A stretch of 64,000 bases of DNA from Glandiceps talaboti (GCF_964340395.1 NC_135549.1:29773332-29837331), one strand, 5' to 3'; shown: positions 34,080-47,350, numbered from the stretch's first letter. The notes: generated by a model not told the origin, from the sequence alone. Program-made: numbers and translations.

Positions 34080-36365
34080 ATGGTGTTACAGATGCTGTGG
34101 ACGACATTGCTCGGAGGCTTCATATTCACATTGTTAATAACTACTGCAGCAACATGTCCAACCGTATGCTCTTGTTCAGAAACAACTGTTTACTGTAATG
34201 GGCGCGGATTAACAGAAATCCCAACTGACGTCCCCAATACCACGACGCATTTATATCTTAATAGCAATGCTTTAGTTTCCATAGGGAACTATTCCTTTGG
34301 TGGTTTATCTAGCCTGGTATACCTTAATCTCGAAACTAACCAGATTGAAGAATTGGCCCTGTTAGCCTTTGTTGGTTTACGTAATTTGGAATATTTACGT
34401 CTTTATAACAACAGACTTTCTACCATACCGGAGGATGTCTTCAAAGAACTGACAAATCTTACAGACTTGTTCATTCAAAGTAATGACATTACCGTGCTAG
34501 CGGAGAACACCTTTCGTTATCTACATAGTTTGAATCGTCTTGAATTACACTACAACGAACTAACTACCTTACCAGAGAACATATTCAGAGGACTAAACAA
34601 CCTCCAGTACCTATACCTCCAAGTAAATGAGTTTACCACAATAGATAATTTCAATCTCAACGTTCTTTACAATTTACAATATTTGTATCTCTACAACAAC
34701 AGAATTCAAACCTTATCAGATGACATATTCGCTAACCTAACCAATCTACGATATCTGTATCTGTATGGCAACTCCATTACGTCATTGCCAGAGAATATAT
34801 TTCAAGGATTGACAGAGTTGTACGATGTAAGACTGAACAGTAATTCCATCAGTACATTACATGAAAATATCTTTGATGGATTAGCTAGCCTGTATTATCT
34901 GTACTTATACAGCAATTCGATTACTACACTACCAGAACAAATATTTCATGGTTTGGATAGTCTATATCAACTGCAGCTGCACAGCAACTACCTAACTACC
35001 CTACCGGATAATATCTTCGAGGGGTTAAGTAAACTGAATCGTCTCTACTTGCACAGTAATTACATCACTGTCCTTCCAGGAAGTATCTTTACCGGTTTAG
35101 ACAATCTAGAGTATCTGCACATGTACAACAACCGCATATCTGCATTGCCAGGCAACATCTTCCTGGGATTAAACAATCTCAAGTATTTGTACATGTATTC
35201 TAACCATATCACAACCCTTCCAAAAGGTCTCTTTGACGATTTAGACAATCTGCAATATTTGTACATTAATAACAACTACATCACTACCTTACCAGATAAC
35301 ATCTTCGAGGGACTTAATAGTCTGGCTCGTCTGCACATGTACAGTAACTACATTACAACAATTTCAGGTACCTTTGGTTTAAGCAATCTGCAACGTCTGC
35401 ACATGTACGACAACCCATGGTCATGTGACTGTCGTTTACAAGATTTCAGACGATGGCTGGATAACAATACAAACAACCTACAGTTTTCAACTATCATTAC
35501 GAGATGTATTACTCCTGAACAACATGCAAATGAAGACATGTTAAGGATTCCGATGTCTAACTTGACGTGTTATTTGCCACCTGTATTTGATATGCAAATT
35601 AAGACAATTACATCATCAATAGGTAGCACCGTATCACTGGACTGTGATGTTACTGGTGAGCCAACGCCAACGACTAATTGGATCATGCCAAGTGGTATCT
35701 TACTTCGATCTGGTACCGGTGTATCATACAGTAAACCCGCTCTTTTCGAAAACGGTACTCTGGTTATTCCAATCACCCAAACTGAAGATGAAGGCGTGTA
35801 TACTTGCATTGCTTCCAATGCTGAAGGTACAGCGTTGGGGTCCCGAACACTTGAGTTGCTGGACGTCGCGGCGCCCTCAACGTTAGAAATTACTTACAGA
35901 CCGACTACGACTTCAGCTGTTATCAATACCGATTTTCAAACAGCACAGTCAGTTAACACAGGCAGTGGAGATATGTCGTTCACCAGCTATGTCGTCCTAG
36001 CATTTATAGGAGGTTTGTTAACAAGTCTACTTTGTGTCGCTGCAGTAAAAGTAGGTCGATATTTCTATAAGAGAGGAGCTAAAACTGTGAAATCCAAAAG
36101 TAACACGCCCGATGAAACAAATCTCCAAACGGTTGGTGACTCTATTTATGTAAATACCCAAGATAACCCCACCAATACTTTAGAGGACACCCGACATGGT
36201 AGACATACTGACTCACGCCACACTGAAATTGCCAAGTCTAGCCCCATATATCAAAACCTACCAGCTGTCGGTGCAACAGAGTCCGGATACACGTCTTTGA
36301 TACCAGAAACATCGCGAAGAAAATCTAGCAACTATGAAACGATGAATTTCTTAACCATAGTATGA
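34080..36365 (+). CDS. LRR-Ig single-pass receptor with tyrosine-motif tail (paralogue 1)
   Basis: The coding sequence is one exon of 761 residues. The start is the ATG at 34080, twelve nt after an acceptor (GTCTTGGATATTTCAG), so a 5' UTR exon lies upstream. Order: signal peptide (1-24); LRRNT (CPTVCSC..VYC); 16 leucine-rich repeats of 24 residues with consensus LxxLYLYxNxITTLPENIFxGL; LRRCT (NPWSCDCRL); one I-set Ig domain (VSLDCDVTG..W..EGVYTCIASN) at about 500-590; transmembrane segment at about 635-660; tail of about 98 residues. The tail has four tyrosine motifs: YVNT (about 690) and YQNL (about 724), both YxN Grb2-type; SGYTSL (about 737), ITIM-like; YETM (about 752), YxxM PI3-kinase type. 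LRR-Ig proteins act as cell-surface recognition or adhesion receptors. The family is greatly expanded in lancelets. Ligand unknown. Confidence 0.93.
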   Translation: MVLQMLWTTLLGGFIFTLLITTAATCPTVCSCSETTVYCNGRGLTEIPTDVPNTTTHLYLNSNALVSIGNYSFGGLSSLVYLNLETNQIEELALLAFVGLRNLEYLRLYNNRLSTIPEDVFKELTNLTDLFIQSNDITVLAENTFRYLHSLNRLELHYNELTTLPENIFRGLNNLQYLYLQVNEFTTIDNFNLNVLYNLQYLYLYNNRIQTLSDDIFANLTNLRYLYLYGNSITSLPENIFQGLTELYDVRLNSNSISTLHENIFDGLASLYYLYLYSNSITTLPEQIFHGLDSLYQLQLHSNYLTTLPDNIFEGLSKLNRLYLHSNYITVLPGSIFTGLDNLEYLHMYNNRISALPGNIFLGLNNLKYLYMYSNHITTLPKGLFDDLDNLQYLYINNNYITTLPDNIFEGLNSLARLHMYSNYITTISGTFGLSNLQRLHMYDNPWSCDCRLQDFRRWLDNNTNNLQFSTIITRCITPEQHANEDMLRIPMSNLTCYLPPVFDMQIKTITSSIGSTVSLDCDVTGEPTPTTNWIMPSGILLRSGTGVSYSKPALFENGTLVIPITQTEDEGVYTCIASNAEGTALGSRTLELLDVAAPSTLEITYRPTTTSAVINTDFQTAQSVNTGSGDMSFTSYVVLAFIGGLLTSLLCVAAVKVGRYFYKRGAKTVKSKSNTPDETNLQTVGDSIYVNTQDNPTNTLEDTRHGRHTDSRHTEIAKSSPIYQNLPAVGATESGYTSLIPETSRRKSSNYETMNFLTIV

Positions 36366-36578
36366 TGCGTACTTCCCGTAACAATATTATCAATAATATC
36401 TGAAATTCTGTGATCATAACATTATGGAAATCGAGTAGTACACTTTTAATGTACCTCATTAATAACCTCTGTAAACTTTTACTTTTACTTTGTTCAAGAA
36501 ACCTCCAACCTATTCTCACCTAAATGATATCAACACTTCATCATTTTATAATCCAATATGTGTTAACTCTACGGGGAA

Positions 36579-36584
36579 AATAAA
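36579..36584 (+). terminator. polyadenylation signal AATAAA
   Basis: Canonical hexamer 214 nt after the stop of LRR-Ig paralogue 1. A second AATAAA occurs near 36784. Confidence 0.55.
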
Positions 36585-36589
36585 AGACT

Positions 36590-37885
36590 GGTGATATCCT
36601 AGATGACAAGGTGGGGATTTCCCAAATTTCTGGAATTATTTAAAAGGAGCAGGAACAAGCTTTAATTTGACAAAGTTTACATAGAATGATAGAACTTTGA
36701 TTTTGAGATAAATTTGTGCCCGTGACATATTCACCTTCACTTGTTTAAACGCGGACGTAAGACATTTGTCTTCAAAATTGGCGAATAAACATGTCTACAG
36801 TAAATAACACAAAAGGAACGTTAAGAAAGCTTTCGATTTCGTCGTCAAATTAAAGACAAATCAACTACTTATAATATCTCAAATCTATAATATATGAATA
36901 TAATTATTGACTATATCTGCATATAATTTGTTATATATACCTGTAATCGTACAGCAGCAAAATCCAGGTGAAATTTAATATGACAATTTTCTCAATAACG
37001 GTTAAATAATGTTATCTGTAACTAGATCCCTATTTTTATATTTTTGCTCCTTTTTTCGACTTCTTTATTGTTGTTGCAATTACTTAGCCATGTATGGTTG
37101 CCTAGTGATGATAACACTATTAATATCTGGACCATAAATGTACAGTTTAGCTGAGGAACAAGTAAATGATCTTGAAGGTCCATTCCTAGTACTATTCATA
37201 CACAGAGTAATGCAAATAAGTATTACGTGTAACATAATTATCAGTGACTAGTACATGATTATGTAATTCAGTAGTCTGTAAGGTACGCCGTGATGGGGCG
37301 CCCTCACACATCGGTCAACCCCTACCAGCCAGTGACGGCGGGGGAACGACACGACGTATCTTACAGTCTAGTACATGTAATTCAGTTAACAAATAGGATT
37401 GAACCCTTTTCAATGAATGTACGCATGGTTTCTCTGCCAACGGGCAAATGTTATTGAGAAAAGGTCATACATTGAGAATTTTACCTCCCCTCACTTGAAC
37501 TCTTCCCACAGCTCAGCTTCCCATGAACTACTTCCCGGTCTAATACTACTATAAGGTGCATGAACTTTATTCGTTTTACTCAGCAATATGTATAGTTATC
37601 CAAGCATTTTAAAAACGAAGAGATATCAGGGAGCCTTCAGTATTTGTAGTATTTCTCGGGGAGGGCCATATTTTAGAAAATGAATTTAGGGGAGGGTCAC
37701 ATTTGACTTTGACTTTTTGTGTTGTCTAACTTTACATTATTATTCGGGGGTGCCATCCCATCGCTGCCACCGTTTTCAATTCCTGTTCCTGCCATTTGGG
37801 TTTGGGTTAGGGTTAAAGTTAGGGTTAGGTAGCATGATATCGGGCCATATCAATCAAATCTCTGCACACAACCGTTTAGTCAATC
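36590..37885. other. no gene; small terminal-inverted-repeat element and telomere-like motif
   Basis: At about 37273-37369 the ends CTGTAAGGTACGCCGTG and (as reverse complement) CTGTAAGATACGTCGTG form imperfect inverted repeats around a GC-richer core. At 37795-37833 GGGTTTGGGTTAGGGTTAAA and GTTAGGGTTAGG resemble the metazoan telomere repeat TTAGGG. Confidence 0.6.
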
Positions 37886-38173
<288 letters not shown>

Positions 38174-38179
38174 TTTTAT

Positions 38180-38984
38180 TATCCAAAAAATAAATTAATT
38201 AACATCACAATTATATCAAAAGGGAAAAGAATGAATTCGGATAACAGGAGTCAGAAAATAGCTAGGCTAGTCGGGTCTGACCCCTGGAAGGAATAGATAA
38301 TAGTAGATGTCTTAGATGCAAATTATAGTCTAATAATTATATTTCTCCCTTATTTCACCCACCCCATCCCTCTCTCTCAAATACACTATCTTTGCAGAAA
38401 GAAAGCAAAGCAAAAGAAAAAAAGGTATTGATTAATGCAGTGCCTTCACACACATTCACACGGTGGTAGTAGGGGAAATAATGCCTTTAAAACTTTCAAC
38501 ATGGTGGCAGCGGTGGGATTAAGTCATTACCATTGATTCTGGAACTCGTGTCCTTTTCCATTACTGACGGTATTTTAACCCGTATTTTAACTACTTAAAC
38601 AGAGGGAGGGCCATGTTTCACAGAAAGGAAGTTGAGGGAGGGCAAATTTTTAGCACGGTGGAATTGGCGAGGGTCATATTTTATCCAACAGCTCGGGTGT
38701 CCTCTCAAATCACATCTAACATGTATATCTAACACATTAAAATATTCCCAAGTAAGTTTAGAATACATTTGATATGTTGGAAGTGCTCTACTCAATTTTA
38801 AAGACAAAAATATAACACTGCAATGTGATGAATATAAAATATTGTCCCAATATTTTATTGTGTCATTACGAACTTAAACGCTTGATGTAGTTTCATACCT
38901 TGTACACGTCTACATAACCTTGTGAGTTACAAGAAATAAACAAAAATCAGTGTGTATGCATGGTCGTCTGCCTGCCTGTGTCTG

Positions 38985-39031
<47 letters not shown>

Positions 39032-41017
39032 ATATCTGTCTGTCCGTCTGCATGCATGCATGAATTTTGTTAACTTTTTTTTTTTTGCTTTGTTTATTTA
39101 TACGCATGTGTTTATTTGTGTGCGTTCGCGCGCGTGTACAAAATATAACTTCAATGCTTTCGCAGAATATATTCTTAAAATTTATGGACATTTTATTTTG
39201 AACCGATAATTGATGTGAGTTTAGTCAACACAATCTATCAAGTATTTACTGCATACCTAACAAGCCAATCGTGATCCACCTGTTGATGTTGCTATATTAT
39301 ACTGCTTGTCAGGGGGAGGAGGATTGTTAATGGAGGGGCTGGCAAGTAAATACTCATCTCTCTTTATAATTTAGGGTATGACACGTAGTCTCTTACATGG
39401 CGGTCAAAGTTTGACTGTCAGCGGTTTAATAGTTATAACCTGCAATACACCGGCCTAAATCTAAACCCAGGTTTACCATTGTTGTGTCGCCTATACTACA
39501 GTTTATAAATCACCCTGTGTTTCGACGTATTCAAGACTACAGCAAATAATGTGTTGGCGTGTTACCGACATACCGAGATATTAAAACGGGGGTGACCAGC
39601 ATGGGTTAATTATTGAAAGCAAACAGGAAAACCATGAAATCACGACATGATATCACAACTGTCATGCTGACCTAACGTCAACACACAGGTAAGAACACTG
39701 ATACAGTTTTATATTAGGTAACATTTCTCTTCAAGGTTAAATTCAAGGATAGTATGTTTACTAAATACACAGGAGGTCTTGATTTGTTCTTAGTAGTTGA
39801 TTAGAGAGATTACTTTAGTTGGCGGACCCTCACAGTATATTTCAACATACTTGATATATTCAGTGTATACCACCCAACCATGCTAATTTGACTTACTGTG
39901 TACTGGCCGCGACCGAGCTTCATTCTCTACGATTGCCGCTGTGATTGGAACGCAAATATGGATATTTGAATGTAACCTTAGAAGCAGGTAACCCCCTCCC
40001 CTTCATCACTTAATGTGTCGACATGACAAATAAATAAATTAAGTTAGAACTCAGTCTAATAACAGCACTGCTCAGTTATTTGAACCATATTAAAGAATGC
40101 AATTTCAAACTTTGCACTCATCATAGCTCTTATCGCCAAGGTATACAATTCAACTTAGAGCTAGAATAATGTTGGTTCACTCATGTAACGTGACAAAAAT
40201 TAAAGTTACATATAGGTGCCGTGCACACTGGTGGGGATGTAGAAAATAGTCAAGTTTTTATTTTGACTATCAGTAAAAAAATAAACAACTTAAGCCATTA
40301 AAATCATCAAGTCCATGTGTAATGTTTTCATTTGAAGCCTGTAGCCTGTTTTACTGCACTGTAAAAAATAGCAATGCCTATCAGTGTTCAGTGCAAAGGA
40401 TCCTATTGTGTTGTGTTGTCTCTGGTATTGTTAGTGTAGAGTTGAAATATGTCTAATCGTTGTGTCATAAACATAATGTCCCATGAGTGAACACATACAA
40501 ACATCATTTAAGTTGCAACCTATATATATGAACTACATGCATGACGTGTATTGATAGCGTGCGTTTATCAAACCTCCGGGTTATAGGTCACATCCTCAAA
40601 CGTTTGTTAATGTCAGACAGCAGTGGACTATTACTTGTCGCCATGACCGCATTAATGCTGAGAATTGAACGAAAAGTAATGCTGAAAATAGTGATTTAAA
40701 ATTTGTAAACCTTAGTAGTGTCTTGCGTACTTTGTTCTCATTGACATTGTATGGCAAGGTTGTAATATGACGTGTATGTTTGTTTTTTGGGTTAGCAAAT
40801 ACAACTACATGCAGCGTCCTCGCAAGCTAGAACATATATCTTTTGCGCTAACGCAGGGTTGCGCTAACGCGACGCAACGTATTTAGGCTGCGGTCAGAAT
40901 ATACGGCGGGGTGGGGCTTGGGGAGAAATTGCGGGACATGAAAAAATTTAGGGTTCGGGGGTTGGGGGAGCATGAAAATTCTGATGGTCTGAAAGAGGGG
41001 CCCGGAAATATTGTGCT
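38180..41017. other. no gene; (TCTG)n at about 38985-39045
   Basis: Contains G-rich phrases GGGAGGGCCAT..TTT near 38605 that also occur near 37660 (a low-copy dispersed repeat). A strong donor-like CACACAG|GTAAGAAC at 39688 could end a 5' UTR exon of LRR-Ig paralogue 2, but this is unproven. Confidence 0.5.
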
Positions 41018-41249
41018 CATGAGTTGAACAAAATTAAACCTCAGGAGCAGTCATTTAGCGATTAAATTAAAACATTCTCACGCGATCGCGGCTTCGCTGC
41101 AATACGTTCTCAGACATATACTAAGCGATATTATCTTCATGAGTTGAACAAAATTAAACCTCAGGAGCAGTCATTTACCGAGTAAATTAAAACATTCTCG
41201 CGCGATCGCGGCTTCGCTGCAATACGTTCTCAGACATATACTAAGCGAT
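41018..41249. repeat. tandem duplication, 120-bp period, two copies
   Basis: CATGAGTTGAACAAAATTAA at 41018 recurs at 41138. The 112-bp copies differ at only about three bases, so the duplication is young. Confidence 0.95.
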
Positions 41250-41289
41250 GAGTTGGGTGACAGACATGCGTATGTATTTGTGTATGCCC

Positions 41290-42143
<854 letters not shown>

Positions 42144-42193
42144 GTAATACAGCTCTACTTCTCAGTATTGAGCGCTTTTCCTTCAGTTATGAC

Positions 42194-42301
42194 GTCGGTA
42201 CATACACCTAATGTTTGTATGTATATATTGCGTAACAAGATGGTCGGACTTAACTATTCCTTACACAATATATACATACAAACATTAGGTTATGTACCGA
42301 C
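42194..42301. mobile_element. foldback with 36/37-nt arms, 35-nt loop
   Basis: The left arm 42194-42230 (GTCGGTACATACACCTAATG and on to TATATATTG) is matched by 42266-42301, with a single 1-nt indel. Confidence 0.95.
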
Positions 42302-43290
42302 CTTGTGACAATCCCAATTTAGTTGTACACACATTAAATTTTGGCATCATTTCTGATTACCATATGGATATCGTGTAATGTAGAAATAGTCCATGGATTG
42401 AGATTTTTAAGTGTCAGAACTTCACTTCGTTTGCTTCTGGCCAGTCAGTCTTTCATTTCTTGATTTCGAATTCATTCCTTCACGTACCAGTACTGTAACA
42501 GTAATATCATGAGTTATTGACTTGTTTACTAAATGTCGGATGAAGCCAGACAGACATGTAGAACACCACTGACATGTGTAGCTGCACGATTCTGTTGGTG
42601 GTAGAGCCTACGTGGTGTATACCTGCTACTTATGATCAATGTACTATACTACCAGTGGTAGCTTATCATCACAGTTATACATTAGCCCAACCCATCAGCT
42701 GTACACTGGATTAACACACCGTACAAGCTACCGTTGTATTATGTATACCACTGGAGTAAACAAGCCTTAGGGTAGACAAAACCATTCATCTCGGGTTTCT
42801 CGGGTGGGGAGTGACGTGGAAATGTGATGCAACCCAGCCCGACACGCCAAATACTTGGCAGAAAATTGCTAGTTGCAACTTCCTAGAGTCAGCTTTGTTA
42901 TAAACCAGATAATACATCTACAAATGATAAAAAGTTCCTACTTCTAGGAGAACTGATATCTAAACTGTAATTTGTCATGATCCTAATAGCGCATGAAAAT
43001 GTCCGGAAAAGCATGTCATCAAATCTTATTCATTACAGTCCTCAATATACCGAGAACGTCCAGAAAAGACTCCAGTAGTTTACTCTCCCGACAGTTTTTC
43101 ACTGACTCAACAAGGGGCTACAAAATAAATTAAAACATTTGCATTATCGTTCCCATGATTTGGGGCAAATATGACGATCATTGTGTGTTTGGGATTTGAA
43201 TTCATGCAATTCGCTCTTTTGTTCTTTACACTGGCATAACTCTTGTCATCATAAAATCCACATGTACTTTAATAGAATTAACTGTATTGT
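42302..43290. other. no gene seen
   Basis: Intron or upstream region of LRR-Ig paralogue 2. No coding exon recognised. Confidence 0.45.
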
Positions 43291-43332
43291 TGTTTTGGTT
43301 TTATTTCTGTTTAGTTATAGATAACCAGGAAG

Positions 43333-45594
43333 ATGACATCTACGGCAATGGCGAGGACCACAACGGTATTTATGTACTCGTTATCAGCGTTCATCCTGTC
43401 TGTGTCAACAGTGATTCTACCGACAACGGCATGTCCAACGTCGTGCAAATGTACGGGAACAACAACAGATTGCAGTAACCTGGCACTGACTAATGTTCCA
43501 TCTGATATCCCATCAACGACTACTGTACTCAAACTGAATGGAAACAACCTGGTGACAATTGAAGACAACTCTTTTTCTGGTCTTGATGAACTCTTGGATT
43601 TGCACCTCAACAAAAACCAAATAAACGAAGTGAAAGTCTCCGCCTTCTCAGGACTGGGAAATCTGCAGAATCTGCATCTACACAATAATCGTATTGAAAC
43701 CTTGCCAGCGAACGTTTTCAATGGTCTAGGTAGTTTGCTGCGTCTTGATCTGTATAGTAACCAGATGAGTGAGTTGCCTGGTGCAGTTTTCAGAGATTTG
43801 CTTAATATTCAACAGTTATACCTATACAGCAATCAAATAGCTTCCTTGCCTCAAGACATATTCTATGGACTCAGGAAGTTGGAAAGGATCTCCCTCCACA
43901 GCAACAAAATCTACTTTCTTTTCAAAAGAACATTTCTCAATACAGACAAACTTCAATACCTTGATCTGGACAGGAATGAACTAGTTTCACTCCCCGGTGA
44001 TGTTTTCAGTAATATGAATGAATTGTTGCATCTGTACCTTCAGAATAATCAAATCAGCGTTTTGCCTGAGATGATATTTCAGGGGCTCTCCAATCTTCAA
44101 CAACTATATCTGTATGAAAATGACCTGACGACATTACCCACAAACATCTTCGATGGATTAGATAAGCTGATACACCTCCACTTATATGACAATCGAATTC
44201 AGTCATTGCCAGATGGAATTTTTGCAGGGCTGAATAATCTACAACAGTTATACATTGACAGAAATCAACTGTCCTGTCTACCCTACAAGATATTTGACGG
44301 ATTGGGAAATCTTCAAGAACTTCATCTGTACCGCAATAACATATCTATTTTGTCAAAAGATGTATTTGCTGGGCTGGGAAATATGAAATCCTTGTACATT
44401 GATGCCAATTCAATAACTTATCTCCCTGAAAGCATCTTCTTTGGTATGAGCGGCCTTGAAGAACTGACTGTCAATTCAAACAGTTTACGGACATTGCCTG
44501 TTGATGTTTTCAAGGGCCTGCAAAATCTACGCATGATAAATTTATGTGATAATCTTATAACCACTCTACCTGGAGGCATCTTCAAGGAATTGTCCAGTCT
44601 TGGTTACCTGTATCTAGGCAACAACCCCTGGGCATGTGACTGTCGTTTACATGAACTCGGTGAATGGATGAATGATAATGAAGAGCTTGTATCATATTCT
44701 TCCGACATGTTATGCGCATCTCCAGACGAACACATTGGCAGAAACATGATGAATGTGACTTCCGATGAGATGGCGTGTTATTCTTTCCCTGTGTTTTATG
44801 TATCCTACAGCGCGTCAGAAAAACAGTGGGGAGACAATGTAGTGTTGGACTGTGATGTCACCGGCATACCAACACCACAGAAAACATGGATCACACCAAA
44901 AGGCACTGTAGTTTCTCCAAGTATCAAAGAAACCCAGGAAACATGTTATGAAGACAAGATAGTTCAAATGGCGGATGGCAATTTGCTGATTCCATCTGTA
45001 GAAGATGGAGATGCAGGCGTTTACACCTGTCTTGCAAGTAATATCAAGGGATCGGCTGCAGGAGCACGATCGCTGGACGTATACATAAAATCTGTCGAAA
45101 CACTCACTGTAGAACCTACAGATTTGTATTCGGGGAGAACTATATATGGTGAAGTTACGACTACACCGTCTATGTCGACTGATTACGGACTACTACCGAA
45201 TACTATGGATACCGAAACTGAATATGAACCAACAGACATGTCAACGCTTGGAGCAACACCAAGTCCATTGTATGGTGGGGGTGGGGATACTCAGAAAGGA
45301 TCCCAATCACCATTCGAAACACCTGGTCTGGTAGGATTCGGTTTGGGTCTTGTGACAGGAATGTCTATTGTCACAATAGGGTTTGTGCTTCGACGTATTT
45401 ATAAAAAGAAAAGGGCGCAAACCTACGAAGCAGAGAAAGATCGGTCAGGTGTAAATGATGAAGATCAAGATGCTGTTAGACAGAGGCTAAACGCCCAATC
45501 GTCGACCGAGAGGCTAACTACAGCTGCAGATGACGATCCGCCATACTTCTCTAATCCTATACTACAGGACACGGATGCAACAAATGTATACTAA
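43333..45594 (+). CDS. LRR-Ig single-pass receptor (paralogue 2)
   Basis: Single coding exon, 753 residues. The acceptor TTTCTGTTTAGTTATAG lies just before the ATG at 43333, so a 5' UTR exon is expected upstream, as in paralogue 1. Order: signal peptide (1-33); LRRNT (CPTSCKC..DC); 15 leucine-rich repeats of 24 residues; LRRCT (NPWACDCRL) at about 431-486; I-set Ig domain (VVLDCDVTG..DAGVYTCLASN) at about 490-580; Thr/Ser-rich stalk; transmembrane segment at about 664-686; tail of about 67 residues. Domain order, LRR length and the LDCDVTG phrase match paralogue 1, seven kb upstream in the same orientation, so the two are a tandem pair. The tail is unrelated and lacks paralogue 1's YxN/YxxM set; it keeps tyrosines in PPYFSN and at the C-terminus (NVY). 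No polyadenylation signal lies before the retrotransposon that begins 80 nt later. Confidence 0.93.
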   Translation: MTSTAMARTTTVFMYSLSAFILSVSTVILPTTACPTSCKCTGTTTDCSNLALTNVPSDIPSTTTVLKLNGNNLVTIEDNSFSGLDELLDLHLNKNQINEVKVSAFSGLGNLQNLHLHNNRIETLPANVFNGLGSLLRLDLYSNQMSELPGAVFRDLLNIQQLYLYSNQIASLPQDIFYGLRKLERISLHSNKIYFLFKRTFLNTDKLQYLDLDRNELVSLPGDVFSNMNELLHLYLQNNQISVLPEMIFQGLSNLQQLYLYENDLTTLPTNIFDGLDKLIHLHLYDNRIQSLPDGIFAGLNNLQQLYIDRNQLSCLPYKIFDGLGNLQELHLYRNNISILSKDVFAGLGNMKSLYIDANSITYLPESIFFGMSGLEELTVNSNSLRTLPVDVFKGLQNLRMINLCDNLITTLPGGIFKELSSLGYLYLGNNPWACDCRLHELGEWMNDNEELVSYSSDMLCASPDEHIGRNMMNVTSDEMACYSFPVFYVSYSASEKQWGDNVVLDCDVTGIPTPQKTWITPKGTVVSPSIKETQETCYEDKIVQMADGNLLIPSVEDGDAGVYTCLASNIKGSAAGARSLDVYIKSVETLTVEPTDLYSGRTIYGEVTTTPSMSTDYGLLPNTMDTETEYEPTDMSTLGATPSPLYGGGGDTQKGSQSPFETPGLVGFGLGLVTGMSIVTIGFVLRRIYKKKRAQTYEAEKDRSGVNDEDQDAVRQRLNAQSSTERLTTAADDDPPYFSNPILQDTDATNVY

Positions 45595-45609
45595 CTAATA
45601 ATGACTTCT

Positions 45610-45663
45610 ATTCAATTCACTCACTCACCCACCCACCCACCCACTCACTCACTCACTCACTCA
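45610..45663. repeat. (TCAC)n/(CCAC)n microsatellite, left part of the insertion target
   Basis: TCACTCACCCACC..CTCACTCACTCA directly precedes the retrotransposon. The same tetranucleotide array resumes at 47351. Confidence 0.9.
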
Positions 45664-47350
45664 AGTTGCGGCAATGTCACCTGTGACACTGTCAACCTTT
45701 GAACCCACGACAACGGAAAAATTAAAGGAAATTATCATTTCATCACCATCAAAATCATGCAGTCTCGATCCTATACCAACCATCCTTCTCAAAAGTGTCA
45801 TCGACTCACTGCTACCAGAAATCACAAATATAGTTAATGCTTCGCTACAAACCGGGACTGTCCCAGAGTTACTCAAATTTGCAGTTGTTACACCTCTTCT
45901 CAAGAAACCATCTCTGGACCATGAAGTGCTGAAAAACTATAGACCGGTTTCAAATCTACCTTTTCTCTCTAAAGTCATTGAAAAGGTAGTTGCAAAACAG
46001 GTTACCAACTTTCTCAACGCCAATTCTCTCTTAGAACCACTCCAATCTGCATACAAGAAATTCCACAGTACTGAAACAGCACTTGTCAAAGTTCACAATG
46101 ATATCACTTTATCACTGGATTCTGGAAATGATGTCATCTTGGTCTTATTGGACTTATCTGCCGCTTTCGACACCATTGATCATAATATTCTCATCACACG
46201 TTTGACTGAACTTGGAATTCAAGGCACCGTTCTACACTGGTTTTCTTCATATCTATCTGGCAGATTCCAATCAGTTGTCATCGAAGGTCATCAATCATCT
46301 CCATGTCCACTCCGATTCGGTGTACCCCAAGGTTCTGTACTTGGGCCTCTACTGTTCACTCTCTATATAGCACCCCTTGGACAACTTATTCGACATCATC
46401 AGTTAAATTTTCATCAATATGCAGATGATAATGAACTCTACCTGGCATTTACAAGAAGAGAGACAGCCATCGCTACGTCCAAGATCGAGGACTGCCTGCT
46501 GGATATCAAGAAGTGGATGAATACCAACAAGTTAAAATTAAATGATGACAAGACAGAAATCCTGCACATAAGATCTCGATTCAGTCGTTCCCAAAATCAC
46601 ATTCAGTCATTAAGCGTTGGGGACAGTACCATACATCCAGTGGATTATGCTCGCAATATTGGGTTTTGGTTCGACAGCACCCATGAATTTAAACAACACA
46701 TCATCCGACTCTGTAAGTGCATTTATTTTGATATTCGCCGCATTGGATTCATTCGTAAATACCTTTCCCAGCAGACCTGTTTAAAACTTGTCAACGCTAC
46801 TCTTTCCTCAAAGCTTGATTACGCTAATGCCCTATTATTTGGACTACCGTCATCCAGCATTAATCTATTGCAGAGAGCTCAAAACTCTGCTGCGCGGCTA
46901 ATTGCACAAGTGAAGAAACATGAACACATTTCTCCGATTCTGATGAAATTCCACTGGCTCCCTGTAATATATAGAATCAAATTCAAGATTTTACTTCTTA
47001 CCTACAAAGCTTTGAACGGCACCGCACCTCACTACCTCACTACACTCATCGAACTTAATAAACCAACCAGATCTCTCCGCTCAAGTGACAAAGTTTCTCT
47101 TAAAACTCCACGAACAAGACTCAGATTCTATGGTGATCGTTCTTTCTCATATGCCGCTGCTACCTTGTGGAATGATCTTCCAAGTCATATTCGTTCAGCA
47201 TCAAGTACTGAAATTTTCAAATCTAGGCTAAAGACCTACTTTTTTGAGAGAGCATATTTAAGTGACACTCTGTAAAGCGCCAGTGAACATTTTAAATGGA
47301 TACCAGGCGCTATATAAATCTGTTATCATATCATATCATATCATATCATA
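45664..47350 (+). mobile_element. 5'-truncated non-LTR retrotransposon (L2/CR1-group), open RT frame
   Basis: An open frame of 533 codons (45674-47275) carries a complete RT: LLKKPSLDHEVLKNYRPVSN, LLDLSAAFDTIDHNIL, FGVPQGSVLGPLLFTLYI, the catalytic YADD (in NFHQYADDNELY), LKLNDDKTEILHI, LQRAQNSAARLIA, KFHWLPV and LWNDLPSHIR. The upstream endonuclease and ORF1 are absent, so the copy was truncated on insertion. The 3' end has AAAGCGCC, GGCGCTATATAA and a (TCATA)n tail. It sits between two pieces of a TCAC microsatellite. The lack of stops or frameshifts suggests a recent event. It does not encode a host function and is immobile by itself. Confidence 0.93.
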
